Source: Batillaria attramentaria (lineage: Eukaryota > Mollusca > Gastropoda > Batillariidae). From it: a stretch of 64,000 nucleotides of DNA. Location of the stretch: contig JACVVK020000391.1 in assembly GCA_018292915.2 (NCBI GenBank), positions 225,001 to 289,000 on the forward strand, written 5' to 3'. The notes beneath the pieces were generated by a model. The model was not told the origin of the DNA. It saw nothing but the letters and a program-made list of their open reading frames with translations, and made no database searches. Below, in pieces: positions 11,841-22,734 of this stretch (position 1 is the first letter of the stretch; every line of letters begins with the position of its first letter). The translations under genes were made by a program, and so were the position numbers.

Positions 11841-12032
11841 GGGTGGGTGGGGGTTTGGGGGTTTTAACGTCCTTTTCCACCACATACGGGTGATATCAAA
11901 GACGGGGCGGCGGTGACTGAAAAAGCCAGCACAAATATACGAGGGCCCTCGTATATGGCTCAAGCCAGGATACGCACTCACGACCCGAGCATTAGAAGCG
12001 CAACGCTCTACCATTCGGCCACTTCGGCTCCC
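11841..12032 (-). mobile_element. tRNA-derived SINE A, copy 1
   Basis: Minus-strand copy: the tRNA-like head (GGAGCC...GGCCGAATGGTAGAGCGTT, box-B-like GGGTCGTGAGT) is at the right end and the tail (GTGGAAAAGGACGTTAAAA then CCCCCAAACCC) at the left. At 11935-11956 the usual TTTGGCCCCAGCC junction is replaced by a perfect 22-bp palindrome (arm ATATACGAGGG). Confidence 0.85.
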
Positions 12033-12490
12033 TCTCTTTTCCCACAGAGACTGATGACGTCAGCCGACATAACCATACCATCATAAATATATACTGCCAC
12101 TGACTTGAGTTTCAGCCGTGTATGCAGGGCCGCACTTTCACCGACAATGCTATATGGTGACATGTGAGGAATTACCGACACTGAGTAAGACAAGTGTAGC
12201 CAACGCTGCCTGACATGCATTCACCGTGACCTGGCAAACTATGTATGTATACAGCAGTATCACTGATGTGGCACTGGGGTAAACCATGATGGCGGGGGTG
12301 TTTCCCCTGTGCTATAACTGAAGATACTTCGATTTAAAGTTTTGCGGTATTTTGCTTGAGGTCGGCCTTCTGGGCCTGCTTCAGCAGTAAAATCAATACA
12401 TACATACATGTACATAAGTTTGTGCAGTGGATCAGACAACGACTGCCTTCGATAAAGCCCTGAATGAGTATACACTCGTGTTTACAGCGT

Positions 12491-12915
12491 AAGTTTAAAG
12501 ATCTAAGCTCCCAACAAAAAGCTTTCCGAAGTGTGAATAAATTTTACAGAGTCGACCGTGCAAGCACAGTCAACTCTGTCACAGTTGCAGAGTTTTCAGC
12601 GTCCCTGACACCCCAATAAAGCCAAGGGCAGCCTGATTTCACAGCTCAGTTTACGTTTTCACAATGACACTGAGCGAGAAAGATCGTGCAGCACTCAACA
12701 TCCCGTAGACACTGTAGCGATGTGTCTCGCTCACTGACCAAAAGCAAAAAAAATGTCACGGCAAACTTGTGCTCTGGTTTTTTAAGGGTCCCCGAAGCGC
12801 TGAAAACTCTGCAACTGTGACAGAGTTGCCTGGATTATGCACGGTCGAAGGAGTCGCAGTTTTAAAAAACGCAATGTTTGCGGCTTTTTGCTGAGACTGC
12901 AGACCTTTAAACGGG
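12491..12915. mobile_element. MITE F, copy 1 (TIR AAGCTCCCAACAAAAAGC)
   Basis: Starts TTTAAAGATCTAAGCTCCC then AAAAAGCTTTCCGAAGTG. Internal inverted repeats pair ACTCTGTCACAGTTGCAGAG with its inverse near 12808-12825. The 62385 copy retains both ends and confirms the TIR. No ORF. The right end of this copy is degenerate. Confidence 0.7.
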
Positions 12916-13232
12916 CTAATTCCATCTTTGCTTAGTCACGGTTTAACTGACTGACTCAGTACGTTTTGGAACAGTGTCGCTCTTGAGTGCGCCTGTACGC
13001 TCGAAATGCCAGTATACCACATCAAATTTTACAGTATACACACGTGTATGCGTGCCGCTCACATTTCAGTCCGGTTATCATCACCTGAGAGGAATCGCCG
13101 TCTGAACGATTAATAATAATGAATATTTATTTGCGCTTATTCTCTGTGAGCTCTAAGCGCTTACAGAGAAGTTAAAATAACTAAAAGAAACTAAAAGCTA
13201 CTAGAAAGATAAAAAGCACTAAAATAGCCAAA

Positions 13233-13296
<64 letters not shown>

Positions 13297-14082
13297 GTCT
13301 GCTATTCACTCATCACTGTTGTGATAAAAACAGGTGTGTCTTAATGGACGTTTTAAAACTGAGGACTGAGTCTGTGTGTCTGATGTTGTGAGGAAGTGTG
13401 TTCCAGAGGGCTGGTCCTTGGTACAGAAACGATCGCTCTCCATATGACTCGATTCTGACATTTGGAACACGAAGAATGCGATTGTCAGCAGAGGATCTGA
13501 GTTGTCTTGATGGTTCAACGATTCAACCGAAGAAACACCGGAAAATTCCCCGCCGTCTTGGCTGGCCTCCGCGAGTCAGCGCTGCTGCTGGCATGCAAAC
13601 AGACTTACAGTGTTATCCTGTGTGTGCATGTAACAGCGTTATACATAGTCTACTAAATGCGCGGGGGATCCCAACCGACAGAGAGGCGCAATACAAGGTA
13701 GGGGAAAAGCGAATTCTGTCCAGAATCACGGACACTTAGCCCCACCCCAGGGGCACGAGATAGAGGTGTGGGGGTCCAGGACCCATTTTATAACCTCTGC
13801 TAAGTACCAGCCTTGTTTGTTTGCAGTTTGGTTTAGGTGACAGCTTGGATTCCGTTGCAGACACCGTTATCATCTCGAACCGTCAGCCCAGAGGCTCAAC
13901 CCAGCCTTGTTGTGGAGCAACGTAGAATTGTCGGTAGGCATGTGACAATAGTGAGTGTATAGAGAGTCTTTGGCGTGGTTTTGACCGAGTGACATGTGAC
14001 CGTACCCTGGTCTTAGTATTCCGCTGCTTTGTAAACACTCGCCATAATTATGTTGATATGGGCCTTTCTTGTGCTGTGCTTC
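12916..14082. other. Intergenic; older dispersed repeat and CA tract
   Basis: Holds a repeat beginning TAATAATGAATATTTATTTG at 13111 with CTCTAAGCGCTTACAGAGA, a CA tract at 13239-13294, and a block (about 13325-13520) that looks like the rest of a decayed retroelement. No gene is supported. Confidence 0.4.
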
Positions 14083-14325
14083 TGCTGGCGGCTTGTCGTG
14101 TAACCGTGATGCTGTCCCTGGTCGTTCACCCCTCAACAAGGCCTCACGCAGTGCAAGTCAGTGGTGCCAACACGTGTTAACTTTTTGTCGTGATGACTTC
14201 AGTTAGGACATCTGTTGCACTGATTATGCCGACGTCACACGGGAGTGTTTTCAGTCCGAACAAACAGCAGTCATGTTGTTGTTGTTGTTGTTTTTTCCGT
14301 GTTTATCGTGTGACATTCGGCTGAC
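14083..14325. repeat. Segmental duplication, copy 1
   Basis: About 240 bp starting GCTGGCGGCTTGTCGTGTAA is repeated in direct orientation at 14968-15189 with few differences. One of these is an expanded (GTT)n run in this copy near 14275-14290. Confidence 0.9.
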
Positions 14326-14441
14326 ATGCAGTTTGCTTTAATTGAGTTTTTCAGGCTCCGTGTTTGTTCGAACAAAAGCGTCTCCCATGTGTCACAAGAC
14401 TAACATGTTCCTTCATGTGTTCTCTGCCCCTGCTCCGTGGA

Positions 14442-14618
14442 GGGTGGGTGGGTGGGTGGGTGTTTGGGGGTTTAACGTCCTTTTCCACCACATACGGGTG
14501 ATATCAAAGACGGAGCAACGACGAAAAAGCCAGCACAAATATTTGGCCCCAGCCGGGATACGAACTCACGACCCGAGCATCAGAAGTCCAACGCTCTACC
14601 ATTCGGCCACCCCGGCTC
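14442..14618 (-). mobile_element. tRNA-derived SINE A, copy 2
   Basis: Minus-strand full-length copy. The head is at the right (inverse of GGGGTGGCCGAATGGTAGAG), the box-B-like GGGTCGTGAGTTCGTATCCC is readable on the minus strand, and the GGTGGAAAAGGACGTTAAAC tail is followed by a CCCACCCACCC end. Confidence 0.9.
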
Positions 14619-14667
14619 CCCCCTGCTCTGTGGAACGCACTGCCGCCTTGCTTGAAATCCTGGGCCC

Positions 14668-14966
14668 GCATGTAAAAGTCGGGGTTAGGGATTTTAGTCT
14701 CCGGTTAAGGTCTAACCTTGAACTAAACTAGCTCTAGGGTTAAATTTTCTGTTCTTTTGTTTGTTTGTTTGTTTGTTTGTTTTGTTTTGGTTTTTTTTAA
14801 TCAGGAAGCGGGTCCATTCCAGCATGGTGCCTATGCCGTTATAGAAGGATTTCTGTCTTTCTTTCCTCACTTCCTTTTTTTTTTGGGGGGGGGGGTTCTT
14901 ATCCTAGTCCGGGTTAGGCCTGTAGCCGTGGGTTAAGGTAACCTCGAGTTTTACATACGGGCCCTG
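14668..14966. mobile_element. MITE D, copy 2
   Basis: Left end GGGCCCGCATGTAAAAGTCG (about 14671) and right end TTTTACATACGGGCCC (14966) are inverse of each other. The interior contains a T/TG-rich run (14751-14800) and poly-G. Its right end coincides within a base or two with the start of the second segmental-duplication copy. Confidence 0.8.
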
Positions 14967-14967
14967 C

Positions 14968-15189
14968 TGGCTGCTTGTCGTGTAACCGTGATGCTGTTCC
15001 CGGTCGTGAACCCCTCAACAAGGCCTCACGCAGTGCAAGTGCAGCCAACACGTGTTAACTTTTCATCGCGATGACTTCAGTTAGGACATCTGTTGCACTG
15101 ATTATGCCGACGTCACACGGGAGTGTTTTCAGTCTGAACAAACAGCAGTCATGTTGTTTTTTCCGTGTTTATCGTGTGACATTCGGCTA
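14968..15189. repeat. Segmental duplication, copy 2
   Basis: Direct copy of 14083-14325, from GCTGGCTGCTTGTCGTGTAA to the shared GTTTATCGTGTGACATTCGG. The (GTT)n expansion seen in copy 1 is absent. Confidence 0.9.
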
Positions 15190-15372
15190 CGGGCCCAGCA
15201 CCTCCACCGAGTCTTACAGCAGCCACCTGAAGACCCGGCCATCTTCTCTCTTGAGCTCTGATGCAGACTCCGCCCCCTCCCCCCGCTTTCTCCCCCCTTT
15301 CCTGGTTTAGTTCAAACGGCTTATCTGTCCCACTTCCCTGCCCGCCCGCCCTACGAGCATGCTCAGTGCGCA

Positions 15373-15373
<1 letters not shown>

Positions 15374-15446
<73 letters not shown>

Positions 15447-15452
15447 TGTGTG
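15374..15452. repeat. (GT)n microsatellite
   Basis: About 78 bp of GT repeats with one TATG interruption near the 3' end. Confidence 0.95.
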
Positions 15453-15795
15453 TTTGTTTGTTTTTTTCAGCGCCTTACAAGACTCATCATCATCATCATA
15501 AGCGTTTCTGGGTCCCCATGCAGATCACTGTTTGGAGTCCCGGACTTCGGTTGGGGGTCCCAGATCTATTTAAGGGGAAGAAGGGGGGGGGGAGGGGGGG
15601 ACATTTGGGTGGGGAGATCCCCCCTCCCCCTCTCCGACTTGTTAGCCGCTATTGATTTAAACAGATTTATTTCGTTGCGTTGGAGGTCGGAACTACAGGG
15701 AAACAGTTTGAGCAATAAGCAAGACGAACTTACGGCATGCTCACTAGTATAAAATTCGACTTAAAGCAACCTTGCAACGCCGGCGGTTCACGAAC

Positions 15796-15797
<2 letters not shown>

Positions 15798-15830
<33 letters not shown>
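15798..15830. repeat. (GA)n microsatellite
   Basis: Uninterrupted GA repeat of about 30 bp after CGAACTAC. Confidence 0.95.
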
Positions 15831-15832
<2 letters not shown>

Positions 15833-15948
15833 CAAGAATCAAGAAAACTTTATTTTTCAACGGTAGAGGCAATTAACGTAAAACAGCCAATTTTCATACC
15901 TGCCGTTGCTAATTCTAGTAGTATCTATTCTAGTAATGTCTATCTAAA

Positions 15949-16130
<182 letters not shown>

Positions 16131-16468
16131 ACACTGAGTTCCATGTACAGCAACAGGAATAAAACAGAATCAGCAATGCATCCAAGGAACTACACACTAA
16201 TAGTAATAAAGAACATTTAAAAGCCGGGAATAACATACCAGTTATGTCAGTACATGTAGGAATGGGCGAAAAAAAAAACTGTGGGACGACTAAACATCGT
16301 GAGACATAAGATATTTGAAGACTGAAGAGCAGTTTGAAAGTTGGGAGAGAGAGAGAGAGGTTTCAGTTGGTAAGCATTTTCTTTTCATCAGCGGTCAGTC
16401 ACAATTGCACACTCCACATACATGCAGTGTCGCTGGCCAAATATGATTAGTGTACTGACAACAGTAAT

Positions 16469-16720
16469 GCTCGGTTGGTATAGTTCCCCCATGTATACCA
16501 GTCAATTCCGTCGATACGGATATTTCGGCATAAAGTTAAGTCGTCGGTAGAACGAAGTCAGCGGCCACGTGACTGACTTTAGTCACCTCGCCGCCAGACC
16601 CCGGAGTACATTTGCACCTCCTTCCGCGTTGCGGGGATACAGTCGCCCCCGTTAGTGCCCCTCCTGCGCATGACTGGTATACATTTGCACCCCCTAACGG
16701 GCGAATTATACCAACTGAGC
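16469..16720. mobile_element. MULE-like MITE E, copy 2
   Basis: Left end GCTCGGTTGGTATAGTTC, right end GCGAATTATACCAACTGAGC. Flanking 9-mers are AACAGTAAT (16460-16468) and AACAGTAAC (16721-16729), eight of nine identical. The internal GGGGATACAGTCGCCCC matches the other copies. It sits about 190 bp upstream of the Yellow-family start codon, so it may lie in or near that promoter. Confidence 0.85.
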
Positions 16721-16912
16721 AACAGTAACACAGTGTTTCATCTGCACTAAGTCCCAGTACCCTGGATCATTTCTGCATGGGCAACCGAGATGCTCGGCAT
16801 GAAACCGGCTGCAATGAAAGGACAAAACTGCTCCGTCTGCAGATGAGTGACATGGTAGAATTAAAAACTGAAGTTTCTACGGAATTTTCTCCTGCTTTTC
16901 AGACACACAACC

Positions 16913-19900
16913 ATGAAGATCCTGTGGGTGGCGCTAGTGTTGGGTTTAACGCATGCGCAGCAAGTTGATGAAGCCACGGAAGTCTACAACTGGGTGACGC
17001 TCGACTATGATTGGCCCAGCGAGTCCGTGAAGGAGGATTACGTCACTTCCGGACGATTCGTTGTCAATAACAACGTTATAACTGGCATCAAGGTGACAGG
17101 AACGGCCGACAGAGAACGTGCAGCTTAGTTAGTGATGGCCCTTGAATCAATGAAAATAACAAAAGATGTTTGGCAAGACCTTAACAACTACGTCCTAGAA
17201 ACTTAATTAAAGATACTAACTCAACCATTTTTATGCTCACAGATCAATCTGAGCTTAAGCGCGTCGCTGCAGTGCAGCGCCACCCACCTACCTGTAGCCT
17301 GTCCTTATTATTTTAGTTGCGGAGTTAACTCACTTTAACTTTAGACGAGAACAGGGCCCGCATGTAAAAGTCGAGGTTAATTTAACCCACGGCTACGGGC
17401 CTAACCCAGACTTGGACAAAAGAAACCCCAAAACAAAATTAAATAAAAAAGGAAGCGAAGAAAGGTAGAAAATCTTTCTCTAACGGCTTAGGCACCATGG
17501 TGGAATGGACACGCTTTCTGGTTAAACAACAACAACAACAAACAGAAAATTTGACCTGAGAGCTAGTTTCGTTCGAGGTTAGACAGTAACCCGGGGCTAA
17601 AATTCCAAACCTCGACTTTTACATGCGGGCCCAGTGTGTTAAACGCATTCTAGTTTGGGAGTTCCGACTGTCGTTACCTGGTTGGCTGGTTGGTTGGTTG
17701 GTTGATTTGATCGGCTGGTTGGTTGGTGTCCCCGTGGCCACTAACCTCTTCCCGATTATTTTCAGGTGTATCAAGACAAAGTCTTCGTCACGGTACCAAG
17801 ATGGCGACATGGCGTTCCCTCCACTCTCAATCGCGTGATTACGATGGTACGTTTATGGCGGCTGTTCTCTAATATCTTCTGTCAATGGACTGCTTGCGCG
17901 GCGTTAAGCCCTAACTAACTAACTAACTAACTAACTCAATGGACGACTCCGCTCCTGTCAACCAAGAGGGCCAAGCCCCCAAAATTCAGCGAATCGCGTC
18001 CCGCGGCATAATGAGCACGGCACATGGCATGGCCGGTCTGGCACTTTTTTGCCAGACACTACAACGAGGGAAGCACGTGTAGGTTGATATGACTGAAACA
18101 GTAAGTCCGTTGACGTCATTTGAGGAAAAGGACCATTATGTCGATCTGTTTCATCTTGAAATCACCCCTTTTCCCATACAATGAAGTCTATGACGTACTG
18201 TGTTTGCCAATATACGGCAGAGTATAGGGGCGGGGCGTGCCGAGTCGTCTATTTGTGTGCCACGTACGAGCAGATGTAGATCAAATGCACCCCCCCCCCC
18301 TCCCCCTTTGTTCCATGTGTACTAACCTTTATATGCTTATACGTGTATTTTGAAATGATACATACACTGTAGCCACATCTAAGAGGAATCTTTGTCGGTA
18401 ATTTTCAACATTGGAAGCGGGTCCATTTGGCGTGCATGGAACGAGGAACGAACTGGTGTGACATTCTGAAACCACACGCTCAGTCGGTTAGCGGTCTCGT
18501 CTAAAATCCCGACTGCTACGAGACCATCGTCGTAAGCCTCCCAATGAATTCTAGAATCTACTATTATCCGTTCCAGGGCTAAGTACTATACCGGGTTGAT
18601 TGTTTTTGTTTGTTATTGTTATTTACAGTTTCTATTTATTTTATTTTAATTTAATTATGCGGTCTCAGGGCATGTTACATTCTTGTCTATTGTCGCTTAC
18701 AAGGGCGGGAAGACCTTGCTCCAGCCCTACCCGTCGTGGGAGATGCAGACGGTGGGGAACTGTTCTGCCTTGCAGTACGTGCAAAGCATGGAGGTTGACC
18801 CCAACAGTGGCCTCATGTGGATCATCGATAATGGCAGAACCAACATCTTCGAGACTCCACAAAACCTCTGCCCTCCCAAACTCGTCGTCTACGACATAGC
18901 ACGTGACCGCGAGGTGCGCCGATTCGTCTTCCCAAGTGACGTGGCTAACCCTCGCACGTGCTTCTTGAACGACATCGTGTTGGATTACGTCGACGGTTGC
19001 GTGGGTTTCGCTTACGTCACGGACACGCGTGACGCCAAATTGTACGTGTATGACGTGGCGAGGGACGAGGCGTATTATTTCACCGATCCCACAATGCAGT
19101 CTGAGCCAGCAGGAAGTGGTACCCCGATTGACGGCATCGCCCTGTCCGCTGACTTTAACTTTGTCTATTACTGTCCTATAGATGGGCTGGGGCTGTTTCA
19201 GGTGAGTTGCAGGGCGGTCGGTGGTCTAGTGGTTAAGAGACTTGTCACAGTCACCAATGCGAGAGGTCAGGGGTTCGAGTCCCACTCGGGGCAAAGAATT
19301 TTTCCTTTCCGTATGTGGCACCGTTCATTAGGGCCCGGATCGTCGGGGGTTCTCTCCGGGTACTCCGGCTTCCTCCCCCTCTCCTTTGGAAATGTTCAGC
19401 CCACCAAATTTGAAAAGTAAATCCAATCATAAATTCCCAAATTTAAATAGCTGAGCTGACCCTTCGCACCACGTGATTGTAATGTGTTTATGTCTAGAAT
19501 GCGTGTGATTCACGTGAGCGTGCGTGTTGGGTTCAGTTCGCGGCGCCGGCTTTGAGCCGATTCATGAAACTGGGTAAAGCGCCTGTACAGTACTCATTAT
19601 TATTTCATTGTTATTGCACTCAGCAGTTTGATCAGTTAAACAGGCTGTTTCAATGTTTAGTAAGTCAACTTGTTTTGGAACATTTTCGCTTGTGAGTGCG
19701 CCAATACGCTCCAAACATTTTATCTTGTTGATTAGTAGAGCTTATAATGCGACACACTGTGTTGTTTGCACTTTGCGCGAGCGGTCGAACATTCAGATTC
19801 TACAACTGAGCGGTTCAGTGGTGTTGCTGCAAAACTCTCGCTTAGTGTGGTGGCCGCGTCACTGGTTGGTTGACTTGAGTACGCTTCTCACGGTGTTGGC

Positions 19901-20890
19901 TCAGTGCCAGCCGGCATCTGAGATGCTGTCACTGTGCAGTGATGTTATGCTGGACACCACGAAAACAGCTCAGAACGATCTGAGAGCATCAAAATCGTAA
20001 AGAGTGGGCCTTTAAGTAGTCACCTTAAAGTATCAGTGTGCTTGTCTAGCGCGCAACAGCCTTATGGAAATGCGTTTGTAGTCATTTCAAAGACCGCGAT
20101 ATGTTTGACGTTTGACTTTTTAACCCCCTAATCAGGCATTTATTTCTTTGCTAACGCAGCTCTTTGCTAGCCACGTTTCGTGATAGTTCTCCTAGTTCGG
20201 AATCCTCGTATGGCATCAATTGACGCAGGTGTTCAGGTAACCATTGACGACTAACCGAGCTGTTGTACAGGAGGTCAGTTGTACAGCTTCCAGATTGTCA
20301 CTATGATAATTATTACGTTTAGCTTGGAGGTCGGACATCATCCTTCTCTTTCTCTGCAGATCCCTACTTCCGTGCTGCGGGACGGCAAGGACGCAGACTT
20401 CGGTCAGCACGTGCGCCGTGTCGGAACACGTTTGTCTCGTGCTGACGGTCTGGCGTACGGACAGCGCAACCTCTACTACGGCCTTCTCGACATCAGCGGC
20501 GTACAGCGCTGGCTCGTGGCTAAGGACGCTGAGGAGAGCGGCTACGACCACGTGACTATGACGTCACAGGAGGTCGTGGTGCGAGATGACGTCAGAATGC
20601 AATGGGCCGACACGTTCGCTTGGGACGATGACGGTTATCTGTGGTTTACTGCCAACGACCTAGCCAGATATTTCAACGGCAGTATGGATTTTACTGGAGC
20701 TAGCGGCCCGACGATGTATGTGTGGAAGGTCTATGTGAATGAGACATCGTATCTTTCGCGTGCGGCCACCAAGCCCGACCCGCAGACGTGCCAAGTGCAC
20801 AAACAGACGAGTCATCAAGACGTCTCCAGCCGACTCAGTCCGTTCGCGCTGGTTGTGTGCCTGTTGATGTGTGCTGTCATCAGGTTCTGA
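16913..20890 (+). CDS. Yellow / major royal jelly protein family, secreted, probably GPI-anchored
   Basis: Four exons: 16913-17092, 17766-17846, 18704-19201, 20360-20890. All junctions are phase 0 with GT/AG, giving 429 residues, the usual length of the family. Residues 1-15 are a signal peptide (MKILWVALVLGLTHA). Family features follow in order: YNWVTLDYDWPS near the N-terminus, DKVFVTVPRWRHGVPSTLN (exon 2), LLQPYPSWEM, DPNSGLMWIIDNGR, PPKLVVYDI, CFLNDIVLDY, AYVTDTRDAKLYVYD, and SGTPIDGIALSADFNFVYYC (exon 3). Exon 4 has a WADTFAWDDDGYLWFTAN motif. These fit the MRJP/Yellow six-bladed propeller. Insect members act in pigmentation or bind amines, but no activity can be assigned here. The last 18 residues (LSPFALVVCLLMCAVIRF) are hydrophobic and follow a polar stretch, suggesting a GPI signal. 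A SINE B lies in intron 3 and a MITE D in intron 1, so the gene is resident rather than contamination. Confidence 0.9.
17354..17632. mobile_element. MITE D, copy 3 (Yellow-family intron 1)
   Basis: Left GGGCCCGCATGTAAAAGTCG and right CGACTTTTACATGCGGGCCC are perfect inverse ends. The body is inverted relative to copies 1 and 2. No ORF. Confidence 0.85.
17880..17936 (+). mobile_element. Retroelement 3' tail (TAAC)n
   Basis: GCGGCGTTAAGCCCTAACTA followed by five to six CTAA units resembles the 3' terminus of RTE-type LINEs or their SINEs. Only the tail is recognisable. Intronic. Confidence 0.45.
17955..18255 (+). repeat. Dispersed repeat family J, copy 1
   Basis: About 300 bp matching 50930-51240 in the same order: AATCGCGTCCCG, GGCATAATGAGCAC, GCCAGACACTAC, CATCTTGAAATCACCCC, CATACA, TACGGCAGAGTA, GGGGCGGG, GTCGTCTATT. 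No coding capacity. Located in Yellow-family intron 2. Confidence 0.8.
19211..19610 (+). mobile_element. tRNA-derived SINE B, copy 1
   Basis: The head GGTCGGTGGTCTAGTGGTTA and box-B GGTTCGAGTCCCACTC form a tRNA-like 5' end, followed by a body ending in AAAGCGCCTGTACAGTACTC and (ATT)n. It begins only about 10 bp after the donor of Yellow-family exon 3. Confidence 0.9.
19655..19990 (-). repeat. Dispersed repeat family I, copy 4 (inverted)
   Basis: Inverse of the 62.9-kb copy: TTGGCTCAGTGCCAGC, GCGAGCGGTCGAACATTC and CAGAACGATCTGAG read on the plus strand. Yellow-family intron 3. Confidence 0.6.
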
Positions 20891-21152
20891 AAATATTTTC
20901 AGTCTGCTTCTGTTGAGGCGCACGACAGATCTGTAAAAGTCGAGACATGATATGATACTGATAATAAGCAGAGAACCAAAGATAATCAGAGAATCAAAGG
21001 AGCCTTTCAAAGACAGCCGCAAAACCTCCAGGAAAAGCCTTCGCATACCTACCGACTCATGCGAAGAACTAGCTGCGGATCGTACGGTCTGGCACAGCCT
21101 CATATACAAGTATCAGCCAAGACTGCCGAGGAACACAGGAAAACTTAAAGCT

Positions 21153-21750
21153 ACATCAGACGTGGCGATTTTGTTTGCCCACCAGCGATAAAATGCACTC
21201 CCAGCCGGCTCGCCAGGGAAACTGACGCGACTCGCCGGTGAATGGAACATGGTCCTATTTTTTCCTCCACAGGCCAGTCAATCGCCGCTGGTCGCGCGCT
21301 ATCGCTCTGTGTGTATTGTCCAGCGCCGGGCCGGCGGCGTAGTCGGCCGCTCACTGCAGGTTCTTACCGTGTAACGGAAAATCCGTTCGGCCAGCGTGTG
21401 AAGGCTCCGCAAGCTCGCAGCGTCTGTCGTAGTTCTTAAGCCCTTGGCACACGTGACAAGCCTGTGAGGCACCCGCTCGTGTATTGCGCGGGGGTTGCGG
21501 TCACACGTTGCAACACACTTTGGCTACCAGCTGCACCGCTGGGCAATACACAAAGAAGAAAAACGCACCGTCAGCGGCGATTGGTAAATCGGGAACAAAA
21601 AAAAAAAAAAAAAAACACCAAAAAAACCCAGGACAGTGTTCTCTGGCGAGCCGACGGAGTCGCGCTTCAGTCCCTCCGGCGAGCCAATTTCATTGGATGA
21701 GAGTACAATTTATCGCTGGTATGCGTGCAAAATCGCTGCGTCTGACAAGC
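21153..21750. mobile_element. TIR element nested in the LINE fragment
   Basis: The left end CATCAGACGTGGCGATTTTG is the imperfect inverse of the right end CAAAATCGCTGCGTCTGAC. Pairing continues through CACCAGCGATAAAATGCACT and the GGCTCGCC/GGCGAGCC pair, about 75-90 bp per arm. The LINE reading frame stops at the left end and resumes after the right end, which defines the insertion. A poly-A run of about 21 bp is at 21596-21616. No ORF; superfamily not determined. Confidence 0.75.
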
Positions 21751-21782
21751 CTCTAAGAGAGCAGCACGGGAAAAAAACAGAA

Positions 21783-22112
21783 CTGACAGCATCAGTACAG
21801 CAACCTCCAGTCTCACGTGCCCAACATGCGGGAGAGACTGACAGCATCAGTACAGCAACCTCCAGTCTCACGTGCCCAACATGCGGGAGAGACTGACAGC
21901 ATCAGTACAGCAACCTCCAGTCTCACGTGCCCAACATGCGGGAGAGACTGACAGCATCAGTACAGCAACCTCCAGTCTCACGTGCCCAACATGCGGGAGA
22001 GACTGACAGCATCAGTACAGCAACCTCCAGTCTCACGTGCCCAACATGCGGGAGAGACTGACAGCATCAGTACAGCAACCTCCAGTCTCACGTGCCCAAC
22101 ATGCGGGAGAGA
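21783..22112 (+). repeat. 55-bp tandem repeat, six copies, inside LINE zinc-finger codons
   Basis: The unit starts CTGACAGCATCAGTACAGCA at 21783, 21838, 21893, 21948, 22003 and 22058, a constant 55-bp step, and the copies look identical. Because 55 is not a multiple of three, the reading frame rotates with each copy. Confidence 0.95.
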
Positions 22113-22339
22113 CTGCCACGCCTGGGTTGGACTCATCACGCACCTCCTGACGCATCAAGACCAGCACTCCTAGACGGTTGAAGTCGTGGTCTTCATCCAC
22201 ATCGATGGACAAACAATAACCAGAAATTCTTTTGTACGAGATTATACTAACATGGGTGAAGTTAATTGTGTGTAGAAATATTAACCATGCTGCCTGGCGG
22301 AAAATAGTATCTTTTTGGTCGCAATTGAATTTTTCTGCA

Positions 22340-22535
22340 ACTGTTGTGAAAAGTATGTATCTGCCAAAAGGTAGCCGAAGCACCAGCAATTGTTGTAGCC
22401 CTGATAACAGAATTCCTAGCATGAGTAAAATGGAAGGGAAATTCATTTCCAACGATCAAAAAGACTTAAAAAGAATGCCATTAGAAATAGTCAAACCATG
22501 TGACCATATCAGCAACCTGAAATGGTGGCAGAGCA
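22340..22535 (+). repeat. Dispersed repeat family L, copy 1
   Basis: Shares ACCAAAAGG-like, ATGAGTAAAATGGAAG and AAATTCATTTCCAAC blocks, in order, with 25935-26130. Non-coding. Confidence 0.6.
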
Positions 22536-22651
22536 AATGTATTCGATAACCAAAGCTTATCCTTATTTACTTTTTTTTTGGTTTTACTTGGGGGATTTTT
22601 GTTTCCTGAGTATCCTGTCCACAAACAATCATGTACAAGTGTTCAGGTTTT

Positions 22652-22652
<1 letters not shown>

Positions 22653-22699
<47 letters not shown>
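22653..22699. repeat. (GT)n microsatellite
   Basis: About 46 bp of GT repeats followed by GCACGTGCGCATG. Confidence 0.95.
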
Positions 22700-22734
22700 A
22701 CGTGCGCATGTGTGAGTGAGATGACGAGATTACC

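Larger units (their letters stand above)
20952..22185 (+). mobile_element. LINE C-terminal fragment, split by a TIR element and internally expanded
   Basis: The first part (about 21000-21152) reads FKDSRKTSRKSLRIPTD, EELAADRTVWHSLIYK and RNTGKLKA, the usual ORF2 end of jockey-like LINEs. The same frame context resumes after an insertion at about 21751 with ASKRAAREKNRTDSIS and TATSSLTCPTCGRD. It finishes at 22173 with CHAWVGLITHLLTH and a stop. The last part is a C2H2 zinc finger (CxxC ... HxxxH) typical of these LINEs. Between, a 55-bp unit is repeated six times, which shifts frame. Dead copy. Confidence 0.8.

Noticed and set aside
18600..18703. Upstream extension of Yellow-family exon 3 from an ATG at 18683
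   Set aside because: The frame is open, but the acceptor at 18703 joins in phase with exon 2 and gives the expected family spacing; the extension would add sequence not typical of the family.
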